Part shown: piece by piece, positions 13,828-20,956 of the stretch
Layout of the letters: the number at the start of each line of letters is the position of its first letter
Position numbering within the stretch: the first letter of the stretch is position 1
Assembly: GCA_964595355.1 (NCBI GenBank)
Contig: CAZQQD010000052.1
Coordinates: 1 to 20,991 of the forward strand
From: JAKAGZ01 sp964595355
GTDB taxonomy: Bacteria; Bacteroidota; Ignavibacteria; Ignavibacteriales; Ignavibacteriaceae
Length of the DNA: 20,991 nt
Reading direction: 5' to 3'
Program-made: the position numbers and the translations under genes
The notes under the pieces: model-generated
The model's database searches: none
Told to the model about the DNA's origin: nothing
Seen by the model: only the letters and a program-made list of their open reading frames with translations

Positions 13828-15879
13828 TCAGGCTAATCCCAATGCTCTTAATCCATTTACGGTAATAAACGTAATTATATAAGCCAGAGATGAAAATATT
13901 ATGAGTTGCAAAATCGGAATCCTCCAGCCCCCGGTTTCTTTTCTCGATACGGCAACAGTTGATAAACATTGCAAAGCAAACAGGAAGAATGCAATCAATC
14001 CTATAATAGTAGAAGGAGTGAAAAGTTTTTGACCTGTTCCATCAATTTTTGCATCGTTCATAGCTTTAACAATTGAATTTTGCAAAGTTTCGTCACTTTG
14101 ATCCGTTACTTTAAAGATTAAAGCCAGCGAACTAACAAATACTTCGCGTGCTGTAAAAGCGGCTATCAGTGAAACACCAACTCTCCAATCCATACCTATT
14201 GGTCTCATTACAGGCTCAATAAATTTTCCCATATCAGCCGCATACGAACTTGCCAGCCTTTCTGAGTTTTGTATTTGCTGATTTTCTCCTTGTTGTGTAT
14301 GATTTTGTGTGCTCAGTTTTGGATTATAGTTAGGGAATGAGGTTAAAAACCAGATCGCAACTGATAAAACAAGAATAACAGGACCAGCTTTTCTTAAATA
14401 AGCCCTTGCGCTTGTAATCATATTATTAGTGACAACTCTTATTTTTGGAACCCGGTATGCCGGCAATTCAAGGATAAAAGAGGAATTATCCGTTTCTCTG
14501 ATTACGCTTTTTGAAAACTTATTAATGATTGCTGCAATAATGACTGAGTTGAAAATACTCAATATGTAAATTGCTGCCATAACCAGTCCGCCAATCCAGG
14601 CTTTTGGACCAGGGAAAAGAAATGCAAGAAGTAAAGCAAATATTGGCAGTCTTGCGCTGCAGCTTAGCAAGGGAATGATAAAAATTGTAAGAAGTCTTTC
14701 TCTTTTATTGGGAATAGTTCGTGCAGCCATCATTGCAGGAATTGCACAAGCGAATCCCGAAAGCATCGGGACAAAAGATTTTCCGTTAAGTCCGATTTTT
14801 GATAATGGTCTGTCGATCAGCATTGCGCCCCTTGCAAGATAGCCTGTGTCTTCAAGGAGACCAAGAATTAAAAACAGGATCATTATCTGTGGTACAAAAA
14901 CCATTACTGAACCTATTCCAGTGATAAGTCCGGTTGAAATAAAATCTCCGAACCAATTATTTCCGATAATAATTAGAGCCTCATCAGCCAGGAATCCGAA
15001 AATATTACTTACAAGATCCATTATCGGTTGTGCAAGCCAGAATATTGAAGAAAAGGTAATGGCCATTATTAAAAAGAAAAATGCAAGACCCCAAAATTTA
15101 TGCAGGAGTATTTTGTCTATCTTCAGTGTTCTCTTGTCGACAACGTAACAATTGTTTTTAGCCTTTAGATCCGGGTGCAGAATACTTAGTTGAGCATTAG
15201 CTTCTTTTAAATTTATTTGTTTCCCGTTTTGTGGAATTCCATCAATTACTTTGTCAGAAATTAATTCTATCTCTGCATATGATCCAATAAGTTTTTGTTT
15301 GTCATCTACATTTTGATATGGAACGGGAATTATTTTTTCTTTTTTGTGTGTTTCTTTCAGGTTTTTATTAATTGTTTTAACAAGTTCATTTACTCCGTTT
15401 CCATTTCTTCCATCGATATTTACCACGTCACAATTTAATTCTTTGCTTAACTTTTCAACTGAAATTTTATAACCTTTCTTAAAAAAAATGTCAGCCATCG
15501 TTAATGCAACAATTACATTAAATTTACAGGCGAGTAATTGTTTAACAAGGAATAAATGTCTGGCCAGTTGGCTCGAATCAACAGTAACTACAATTAAATC
15601 AGGTACACCAAATTTGGGGTGTTTAAAAAGAGATTTAATGGTAACCCTTTCGTCAGGTGAGTTAGGATTCAGGCTTACTATTCCGGGCGAATCCAATAAG
15701 TTTGCAGTAATATTAAATTTATTGAGCAGCTTCGAGACAGAATATTCTACAGTTGCACCAGGGTAATTTGAAGTTTTAATATTACTGCCGCTCAGATAAT
15801 TAAAAAGTGTCGTCTTTCCGGAATTAGGTGAGCCAACTAAAGTGATTAGTGAAGTCTTATCCAGTATAATTGGAGTCAT
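13828..15879 (-). CDS. feoB: Ferrous iron transporter FeoB
   Basis: Inner-membrane Fe(II) uptake protein with a cytosolic N-terminal G domain, 683 residues (E. coli 773). G-motifs: G1 GSPNSGKT at 16-23, G2 in SNYPGATVE (37-45), G3 DSPG at 63-66, and G4 TMAD at 127-130 where classical GTPases have NxxD. The membrane domain (from about 262) has the two Gate signatures: GFACAIP at 375-381 with Cys378, and SCSARLP at 406-412 with Cys407. The TAREVFVSSLALIF segment is near the end. It overlaps feoA by four bases and has no feoC. The helices are complete and nothing is broken. Loops around the P-loop suggest normal GTP binding. The Thr in G4 may change the nucleotide preference, since its Asn contacts the guanine ring; similar variants occur among FeoB proteins, so activity is still expected. 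Confidence 0.96.
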   Translation of the reverse strand: MTPIILDKTSLITLVGSPNSGKTTLFNYLSGSNIKTSNYPGATVEYSVSKLLNKFNITANLLDSPGIVSLNPNSPDERVTIKSLFKHPKFGVPDLIVVTVDSSQLARHLFLVKQLLACKFNVIVALTMADIFFKKGYKISVEKLSKELNCDVVNIDGRNGNGVNELVKTINKNLKETHKKEKIIPVPYQNVDDKQKLIGSYAEIELISDKVIDGIPQNGKQINLKEANAQLSILHPDLKAKNNCYVVDKRTLKIDKILLHKFWGLAFFFLIMAITFSSIFWLAQPIMDLVSNIFGFLADEALIIIGNNWFGDFISTGLITGIGSVMVFVPQIMILFLILGLLEDTGYLARGAMLIDRPLSKIGLNGKSFVPMLSGFACAIPAMMAARTIPNKRERLLTIFIIPLLSCSARLPIFALLLAFLFPGPKAWIGGLVMAAIYILSIFNSVIIAAIINKFSKSVIRETDNSSFILELPAYRVPKIRVVTNNMITSARAYLRKAGPVILVLSVAIWFLTSFPNYNPKLSTQNHTQQGENQQIQNSERLASSYAADMGKFIEPVMRPIGMDWRVGVSLIAAFTAREVFVSSLALIFKVTDQSDETLQNSIVKAMNDAKIDGTGQKLFTPSTIIGLIAFFLFALQCLSTVAVSRKETGGWRIPILQLIIFSSLAYIITFITVNGLRALGLA

Positions 15880-16097
15880 GAAACTTTAATACAATCAGCT
15901 TCATTCTTTCTTATGGCGATAATCGTTCCTCTAATGGAAAATGCCAGTGGATCGTTAAAAACTGACTTGTTAATCAATTCGATTTCTTGTCCGGGTGTGA
16001 AACCGATTTCAATAATTCTTCTTGATGATGGATGCTGATCATCTATTTCATCAATTTTAACTTTTTCGCCATATGTTAGTTGAGATGCTGTCTTCAT
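15876..16097 (-). CDS. feoA: Ferrous iron transport accessory protein FeoA
   Basis: A 73-residue cytosolic protein with the SH3-like barrel of FeoA, needed for FeoB-mediated Fe(II) uptake. Family marks are the start MKTASQLTYGEKVKIDEI, the central RRIIEIGFTPGQEIELINKS (26-45) and the ending GTIIAIRKNEADCIKV. Length is typical (about 75). It is the first gene of the feo unit; its stop overlaps the feoB ATG by four bases. The upstream divergent region has a promoter-like pair and an AT-rich palindrome at the presumed start of transcription, which would suit repression by the Fur-type protein encoded downstream. Confidence 0.94.
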   Translation of the reverse strand: MKTASQLTYGEKVKIDEIDDQHPSSRRIIEIGFTPGQEIELINKSVFNDPLAFSIRGTIIAIRKNEADCIKVS

Positions 16098-16130
16098 TTT
16101 TTAACCAAATTTAAATTCCGAATATTATTA

Positions 16131-16141
16131 AGATTTAATCT
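16131..16141. promoter_or_regulatory. Palindrome at the presumed feoA transcription start (possible Fur site)
   Basis: AGATTTAATCT (11-base perfect palindrome) lies 34-44 bases before the feoA start, just downstream of the candidate -10. It does not match the E. coli Fur consensus closely. The position suits a repressor site for the Fur protein encoded in the same run. Confidence 0.3.
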
Positions 16142-16146
16142 ATATA

Positions 16147-16175
16147 AAAATAAGACAGCAATTTCTTAAAGTCAA
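16147..16175 (-). promoter_or_regulatory. Possible feoAB promoter
   Basis: On the (-) strand TTGACT (16175-16170) and TATTTT (16152-16147) are 17 bases apart, about 50 bases before feoA. The -35 match is five of six and the -10 match four of six. Confidence 0.4.
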
Positions 16176-16360
16176 GGAATATTTTAGAACTAATTTGCAG
16201 CTTAAAAATTCACCCTAAACATTTATCCAATAGATATCTTCTGATTTGTAAAGCATATCTGAATGTGCCTTTACTCATATTTTAAATGCAAGAGAATTAT
16301 AATGAAATTATTGTCCTTATAAAGGTGCCGGATAATTCATTCTTTAATTTAGTGGTTTGG

Positions 16361-16383
16361 AAGTACCTATTGAATAAGTACTT
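16361..16383. promoter_or_regulatory. 23-base near-perfect palindrome upstream of the histidine kinase
   Basis: Left arm AAGTACCTATT and right arm AATAAGTACTT pair at ten of eleven positions around a central G. The outer arms (AAGTAC/GTACTT) are perfect. It lies about 75 bases before the kinase start and 264 bases from feoA. A further TTTGG (16356-16360) and CCAAA (16393-16397) flank it. This looks like an operator for a dimeric regulator, which cannot be named. Confidence 0.45.
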
Positions 16384-16458
16384 TGAATATTACCAAAGTA
16401 AATATTATTTTATTAAATTAAATTCAACAATAAACTAAATTGGTTATAGCAAATCGAT

Positions 16459-18489
16459 TTGAGCAAACCGAAAATAATAAAGAATGATGATTTTACGTCG
16501 GCTCGAAGAGACGTAATTCTTGATATAGAAAAAAATAAAGATCTTCTTCTTTCAAAACCACATACTGTTCATTATAGATTCAACGATTCTCCTTTAAAAT
16601 ATTCTTATTTCAGTCCATCAATTGAAGACTTAACGGGTTATTCATCACAAGAATTAAAAGAATTAGGATTTGAAAAAGCAATTCAAACTGAAGTTACATC
16701 GGCATTCGGTTCAGGTAAGCTTAAAAAAGACAACGAATTTTTTTCAAGGTACTGGATTGAATCTAAAAACGGGAAATGGAAATTAGTGGAAAATTTTGCT
16801 CTTAAAGAAAAGCAGGAAAATAATAAATCGTTAATTACCGGTTTTATTCGTGATGTTACTCCCCTTAACGATTATTTACTTCAGACTCTTCATGAAAGAG
16901 AGAAGTTGAATTCTATAATAGAACTTGCAGAAGTCATATTACTTGTTCTTGACAAAGAAGGAAAAGTAGAGTTAATAAATAAGAAAGCTTGTGACGTTTT
17001 GGGGTATAAAAGAGAAGAAATAATCGGTAAGAAATGGCTGGAATCTTATGTCTCGGGAAAAGTAAAGAATGATTTATTTAAAATTTTTAATCAAGCAATA
17101 AACGGGGAAGAAAGTGATTATGAATATCATGAAAATCCGATAATTACAAAGGACGGGGAAGAAAAATATATAGCCTGGCATAACAAAATATTCAGAGATG
17201 ATGATGGAAACTTTCTTTTTATGTTGAGTTCAGGTCAAGACCTTACTGAGCAGGAAAATGAAGGAAAAGTTCAACACGTAATTTCAGACATTTTAGAGGC
17301 ATCCAATACAGAATCAGATTTGATTGAGTTCTTTAGATTTATTCATAAGTCCATTGGAAAATTAATGCCTGCTGAAAATTTTTATATTGCACTTTACGAT
17401 AAAGTAACCGAAACGATATCTTTTCCGTATTCAGTAGATAAATATGATCCTGAGGCCCCAACACCTAAAAAATTAGGCAAAGGGCTAACCGAATACGTTC
17501 TTCGCCTTGGCAAGCCGGCTCTTATTACTAAAGAAAAAGATGATGAACTTGTTGCAAAGGGAGAGACTGAATTAGTAGGCGCTCAATCTGCAATATGGCT
17601 TGGCATCCCTTTAATAATAGCGGATTTTACTATTGGAGTGCTTGTTGTGCAGGATTATGAAAATGAAGATACTTATACGGAAAAGGAACAAAGGGTACTC
17701 GAAGTTATTGCATATTCGATATCCCGTACAATTGAAAGAAAAAGACTTGAAGCGGAAAGAAGAGGACTGATTAAAAGCCTTGAAAAATTAAATGCCTCCA
17801 AGGATAAGCTGTTCTCCTTGATTTCACACGATTTAAGAAGCCCGTTTAATTCTTTGCTCGGTTTTTCCGAAATACTTACGAATGAATATGACAGCTTGAC
17901 AACTGAGGAGAAAAAAGAATATATAAGAGCTATATACGATTCTTCCAAAAATCTTTATGGAATGACTAATAACCTGTTGCATTATTCACGTTTCCAGACC
18001 GGGAAAATAGAATTTAAGCCGACCACCTTACAGCTTAAAAAAGTTGTGGATGAGTCTCTTAAGCTCCTTAAAGGCAATTTTGTAAAAAAGCAGCTACATA
18101 TAATAGAAGAGGTAAATGAAAACCTTTACGTATTTGCTGATGAAGATATGCTGTTATCAACTATTCAGAATATTGTTTCCAATGCAATAAAGTTTACATA
18201 TAAGAATGGCGAAATTAAAATTTCGTCGAGTGTTGTTTCCAATGGCAATGAAGATGGAATGGCGAAAGTATCTGTTGAAGATTCAGGAGTAGGTATAAGT
18301 GAAGCAGATATTAAAAGAATTTTAGAGGGGGATCTTTATACAAATCCGGGAACTGAAAAAGAATTCGGCACCGGTTTGGGTTTGCAACTGGTAAAAGATT
18401 TTATTGCCAAGAATGGCGGTACGTTTAGCATTAAGAGTAAGATCAATTCGGGAAGTACTTTCAGTTTTACTATTCCTTTAAGCAAATAA
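16459..18489 (+). CDS. Cytoplasmic PAS-PAS-GAF sensor histidine kinase
   Basis: A 676-residue sensor kinase without transmembrane segments, so it senses something inside the cell. Domains: PAS 1 (about 35-135, ending in GFIRDVT), PAS 2 (about 145-268, 'LVLDKEGKVELINKKACDVL'), GAF (about 285-430), a short coiled-coil linker, HisKA with phospho-acceptor His457 (SLISHDLRSPF), and HATPase with N-box Asn575, G1 DSGVGIS from Asp608 and G2 GTGLGLQLV at 637-645. All catalytic boxes are intact. Ligands of the PAS and GAF domains cannot be read. No response regulator gene is next to it, so its partner is elsewhere. TTG 16459 is the first usable start after the in-frame TAG at 16447, and there is no Shine-Dalgarno sequence. 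rnhC follows 25 bases later. It diverges from feoA, so a link to iron is possible but unproven. Confidence 0.93.
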   Translation: MSKPKIIKNDDFTSARRDVILDIEKNKDLLLSKPHTVHYRFNDSPLKYSYFSPSIEDLTGYSSQELKELGFEKAIQTEVTSAFGSGKLKKDNEFFSRYWIESKNGKWKLVENFALKEKQENNKSLITGFIRDVTPLNDYLLQTLHEREKLNSIIELAEVILLVLDKEGKVELINKKACDVLGYKREEIIGKKWLESYVSGKVKNDLFKIFNQAINGEESDYEYHENPIITKDGEEKYIAWHNKIFRDDDGNFLFMLSSGQDLTEQENEGKVQHVISDILEASNTESDLIEFFRFIHKSIGKLMPAENFYIALYDKVTETISFPYSVDKYDPEAPTPKKLGKGLTEYVLRLGKPALITKEKDDELVAKGETELVGAQSAIWLGIPLIIADFTIGVLVVQDYENEDTYTEKEQRVLEVIAYSISRTIERKRLEAERRGLIKSLEKLNASKDKLFSLISHDLRSPFNSLLGFSEILTNEYDSLTTEEKKEYIRAIYDSSKNLYGMTNNLLHYSRFQTGKIEFKPTTLQLKKVVDESLKLLKGNFVKKQLHIIEEVNENLYVFADEDMLLSTIQNIVSNAIKFTYKNGEIKISSSVVSNGNEDGMAKVSVEDSGVGISEADIKRILEGDLYTNPGTEKEFGTGLGLQLVKDFIAKNGGTFSIKSKINSGSTFSFTIPLSK

Positions 18490-18514
18490 TTTTCCTCACA
18501 ACGACAATTCATAA

Positions 18515-19432
18515 GTGAATCTTTTAGAACAATCGGCTGAAAAAATTATAAATGAATATGCTCATCTTTTAAAGAAAGAAGGGATAATAGTTTCAGGAAT
18601 AAGTAAGGGTCCTTATAACTACGAGACAATTCTGAATCATGATAAAAATAATCTGAAGCTTCAGGTGTATTTCGGTAAAAAAGGTAACAAAGTAGTTTTG
18701 CAGGGAAATAAAGAGAGTGAGTTTTATCAACGGGTTAAGGGAATCATATTTGGCCAGGAATTGTTTAAAGCTGATACCAAAGAACTATCGGAACCTGAAA
18801 ATTATATCGGTACTGATGAATCGGGCAAAGGCGATTATTTCGGTCCGTTAATAGTTGCAGGAGTATTGGCAAATAAGCATACAATAAGCTTACTAAAGAA
18901 AGCAGACGTAAAAGATAGCAAAGAAATTAATAGTAATTATTCAATTAAGGCTATTTCCTCAGAGATAAAGAAAATTATCGGGGATGCTTCTTATAACCTT
19001 GTTGTTATTTCTCCGGAAAAGTATAACGAGTTATATAAAAGCTTCAAAAATGTGAACAGGCTTTTAGGATGGGCACACGCCCGTGTTCTTGAAAACATCT
19101 TAAAAGAAGAAAGTGTACCTGAGGCGATCAGTGATAAGTTTGGAGATGAGAGTTATATAAAAAACTCTTTACAGGAGAAAGGCAAAAGCATTATTCTTCA
19201 TCAGATTACTAAGGCAGAACGATACACTGCTGTTGCCGCTGCTTCTATTCTTGCAAGAGATAAGTTCAACGACTGGTTTGAAAAGAAAAGCAAGGAATTA
19301 AAATTTCAAATTCCCAAAGGCGCTTCTAAACAGGTTGAAGAAGCAGCTAAAAGAATAAAGAGTTTGTATGGAGAAGAATTATTGCAAAAAATTGTGAAAC
19401 TTCATTTTAAGACTTCGAAGAAAATTTTGTAA
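18515..19432 (+). CDS. rnhC: Ribonuclease HIII
   Basis: Endonuclease that cuts the RNA strand of RNA-DNA hybrids, 305 residues. It has the HIII-type layout: an N-terminal TBP-like substrate-binding domain (about 1-90, with VYFGKKGNKVVLQGN) and a catalytic domain starting with GTDESGKGDYFGPL (99-112). The GKGDYFGP phrase separates HIII from HII (GRGxxxGP). Catalytic Asp101 and Glu102 are visible; a third acidic residue is probably in AISDKF (about 205-210), and the AAASILAR helix (about 246-253) is conserved. The start is GTG 18515, 25 bases after the kinase stop, without a clear ribosome site. It is followed 32 bases later by the phosphofructokinase gene. RNase HIII is best known from Firmicutes but is scattered in other phyla. 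Confidence 0.94.
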   Translation: MNLLEQSAEKIINEYAHLLKKEGIIVSGISKGPYNYETILNHDKNNLKLQVYFGKKGNKVVLQGNKESEFYQRVKGIIFGQELFKADTKELSEPENYIGTDESGKGDYFGPLIVAGVLANKHTISLLKKADVKDSKEINSNYSIKAISSEIKKIIGDASYNLVVISPEKYNELYKSFKNVNRLLGWAHARVLENILKEESVPEAISDKFGDESYIKNSLQEKGKSIILHQITKAERYTAVAAASILARDKFNDWFEKKSKELKFQIPKGASKQVEEAAKRIKSLYGEELLQKIVKLHFKTSKKIL

Positions 19433-19464
19433 ATTTATTGTTCAAATAATTTATCGGATATTTA

Positions 19465-20559
19465 ATGGTCGTATCCAAAATAAAACGTATTGGAATTTTA
19501 ACAGGTGGTGGAGATTGTCCGGGCTTAAATGCAGTGATCCGGGGGGTTACAAAACCCGCACAGGATTATGGTATGACAGTATATGGAATATTCGACGGCT
19601 TTGAAGGGCTTGTTGAAGGAAGGGCAAGCGAGTTAAGAAATGAAGATGTTTCAGGAATTCTTTCACGCGGCGGAACTATACTCGGTTCTTCCAACAAGGG
19701 TGATCCCTTTCACTGGCCTGTAGAAAATGATGGTAAGATCAAAATTGTTAATAAAGCCGAAGCGGCAATGAAAAATTACGAAGCCTGGAATCTTGATGCC
19801 TTAATTGCAATCGGTGGCGATGGTACCATGCATATCTGTAATAAACTAAGCCAGCTCGGAATGAATATTGTCGGAGTGCCAAAAACAATAGACAATGATC
19901 TGGAAGCAACTGATATTACATTTGGCCACGATTCAGCCATTTATGTTGTAATGATGGCACTTGACAGACTGCATACAACAGCTTCTTCACATCACAGAGT
20001 AATTGTTGTGGAAGTAATGGGAAGGTACGCAGGTTGGATCGCACTGAATGGTGGTTTAGCTGGAGGTGCCGATATTATTTTGTTGCCGGAATTTCCTTTT
20101 TCCTGGGAAAAAATTTATGAACAGATCAAGAAGCGCGAACTAATGGGAAAAAGGTTTAGTCTTGTATGTGTTGCGGAAGGAGCAAGACCTAAAAACGGAA
20201 AGATGGTTCTAAAAGGAAGTGATATCAGGAGACACGACCCAAGACAGTTAGGTGGGATAGGTGAAGTTGTAGCGAAAAGAATTGCAGAAAATACAGGAAG
20301 GGAAACAAGAGTGACCGTACTTGGCCATTTACAAAGAGGTGGCAGTCCGACGCCTTTTGATAGAATTCTTGCTACAAAATTTGGCGCATTTGCAATTGAC
20401 CTTGCAGCAAAGAGAAAATTTGGAAGGATGGTAGCGCTTAAAGGCAATGACGTTAAAAACGTTAAGATTGAGGATGCTATTGCAAAACAAAAACTTGTTA
20501 AAGAAAATACACAGGCAGTTATTGCAGCAAAAGCAGTCGGAATTTCCTTCGCGGATTAG
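19465..20559 (+). CDS. 6-phosphofructokinase, ATP- or pyrophosphate-dependent (specificity unclear)
   Basis: Phosphorylates fructose 6-phosphate to fructose 1,6-bisphosphate in glycolysis; cytosolic, 364 residues, longer than E. coli PfkA (320). N-terminal GILTGGGDCPGLNAVIRG (10-27), nucleotide region IGGDGTM (116-122), catalytic PKTIDNDL (139-146) with D143 and D145, GRYAGW and a LGHLQRGGSPTPFDR block towards the end. Two positions decide the phosphoryl donor in this family: the place of E. coli G104 is Gly120 here (ATP-like), and the place of E. coli G124 is Lys140 (as in pyrophosphate enzymes). This Gly/Lys mix is known from some ATP-using PFKs of the Streptomyces group, so ATP is more likely but not certain. 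It follows rnhC by 32 bases and precedes the tRNA-Asp region. Confidence 0.94.
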   Translation: MVVSKIKRIGILTGGGDCPGLNAVIRGVTKPAQDYGMTVYGIFDGFEGLVEGRASELRNEDVSGILSRGGTILGSSNKGDPFHWPVENDGKIKIVNKAEAAMKNYEAWNLDALIAIGGDGTMHICNKLSQLGMNIVGVPKTIDNDLEATDITFGHDSAIYVVMMALDRLHTTASSHHRVIVVEVMGRYAGWIALNGGLAGGADIILLPEFPFSWEKIYEQIKKRELMGKRFSLVCVAEGARPKNGKMVLKGSDIRRHDPRQLGGIGEVVAKRIAENTGRETRVTVLGHLQRGGSPTPFDRILATKFGAFAIDLAAKRKFGRMVALKGNDVKNVKIEDAIAKQKLVKENTQAVIAAKAVGISFAD

Positions 20560-20633
20560 GGTATAATTATTGGATTCATCAAAATTTGATTTTGCTGGAT
20601 TCAAGCTATATATTTGATTTTCTTTTTTGAATT

Positions 20634-20649
20634 TAGTTTTTAAAAACTA
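20634..20649. repeat. 16-base perfect palindrome downstream of the phosphofructokinase
   Basis: TAGTTTTTAAAAACTA, an AT-only-core palindrome 75 bases after the stop. A smaller one, ATCAAAATTTGAT (20578-20590), lies nearer the gene. They may help end the transcript, but without a GC stem neither is a convincing terminator. Confidence 0.35.
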
Positions 20650-20712
20650 GTGTTTCTTAATTAAAATCAGGCTTTACCCTGTTAGAGTTTGTAGATTGCT
20701 ATTTGGAATTTA

Positions 20713-20741
20713 AACCCCGGGGTTCCCGATTGACATCGGGA
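20713..20741. repeat. Adjacent palindrome and hairpin before the tRNA gene
   Basis: AACCCCGGGGTT (20713-20724) is a perfect 12-base palindrome. It is followed by TCCCGAT-TGAC-ATCGGGA (20724-20741), a 7-bp stem with a four-base loop. No T-run follows, so this is more like a small intergenic repeat element than a terminator. TTGACA in the loop and right arm matches the -35 consensus. Confidence 0.55.
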
Positions 20742-20749
20742 TAAACTCC

Positions 20750-20769
20750 GTTCAAATGGTTAGAACACC
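20750..20769 (+). pseudogene. tRNA D-arm-like fragment, possible tRNA remnant
   Basis: Twenty bases here (GTTCAAATGGTTAGAACACC) match the D-arm region of the tRNA-Asp at 20817-20836 (GTTCAGTTGGTTAGAACGCC) at 17 positions, 67 bases upstream. The D-stem complement GTTC/GAAC is kept, but no acceptor, anticodon or T arm follows. It looks like the remains of a duplicated tRNA gene, though D-arm sequences are common. Confidence 0.4.
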
Positions 20770-20782
20770 AGGAAAGAAATAA

Positions 20783-20788
20783 TATAAA
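20783..20788 (+). promoter_or_regulatory. Possible -10 element of the tRNA-Asp promoter
   Basis: TATAAA lies 20 bases before the tRNA. The -35 at the right distance (TTAGAA, 20760-20765) is poor. An alternative is the exact TTGACA at 20730-20735 with TCAAAT at 20752-20757 (16-base spacer). I cannot choose between them. Confidence 0.3.
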
Positions 20789-20807
20789 GAATAGTTCTTT
20801 CAAATCT

Positions 20808-20881
20808 GGGGTCGTAGTTCAGTTGGTTAGAACGCCTGCCTGTCACGCAGGAGGTCGCGAGTTCGAGTCTCGTCGGCCCCG
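20808..20881 (+). tRNA. tRNA-Asp (anticodon GUC)
   Basis: A complete cloverleaf can be folded. Acceptor GGGGTCG (20808-20814) pairs with CGGCCCC (20874-20880) with one wobble. The D-stem is GTTC/GAAC, the anticodon stem CCTGC/GCAGG with loop CTGTCAC (anticodon GTC at 20842-20844), and the T-stem GCGAG/CTCGT with TTCGAGT. The discriminator base is G, as expected for Asp. The 3' CCA is not encoded (GCAT follows), so it must be added after transcription. Confidence 0.97.
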
Positions 20882-20889
20882 CATAATAG

Positions 20890-20920
20890 AAAAAATCCCC
20901 CTGCAGTGGGGATTTTTTTT
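20890..20920 (+). terminator. Intrinsic terminator after tRNA-Asp
   Basis: AAAAAATCCCC (20890-20900), loop CTGCAGT, and GGGGATTTTTT (20908-20918) form an 11-bp stem, with the T-run continuing to 20920. The A-run on the left makes it usable from both strands. It ends the tRNA transcript nine bases after the gene. Confidence 0.92.
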
Positions 20921-20956
20921 ATTGTGTAACAGGTTAAGAGGCTGTGTCTCGCTTGT

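Larger units (their letters stand above)
16098..16458. other. 361-base divergent intergenic region between feoA and the histidine kinase
   Basis: No gene was found. The region serves two diverging units and contains a (-) strand promoter candidate, a palindrome at the likely feoA transcription start, the ATAAT-GAA-ATTAT element (16299-16311), and a 23-base near-perfect palindrome (16361-16383). It is rich in A/T, so single matches mean little, but the largest palindrome stands out. Confidence 0.65.

Noticed and set aside
14846..15148. A 100-codon (+) strand frame inside feoB
   Set aside because: It lies opposite the FeoB membrane domain, whose motifs are intact. Its composition reflects the complement of hydrophobic codons.
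20115..20447. A 110-codon (-) strand frame inside the phosphofructokinase gene
   Set aside because: It overlaps a well-conserved enzyme region and has no start signal or family resemblance.
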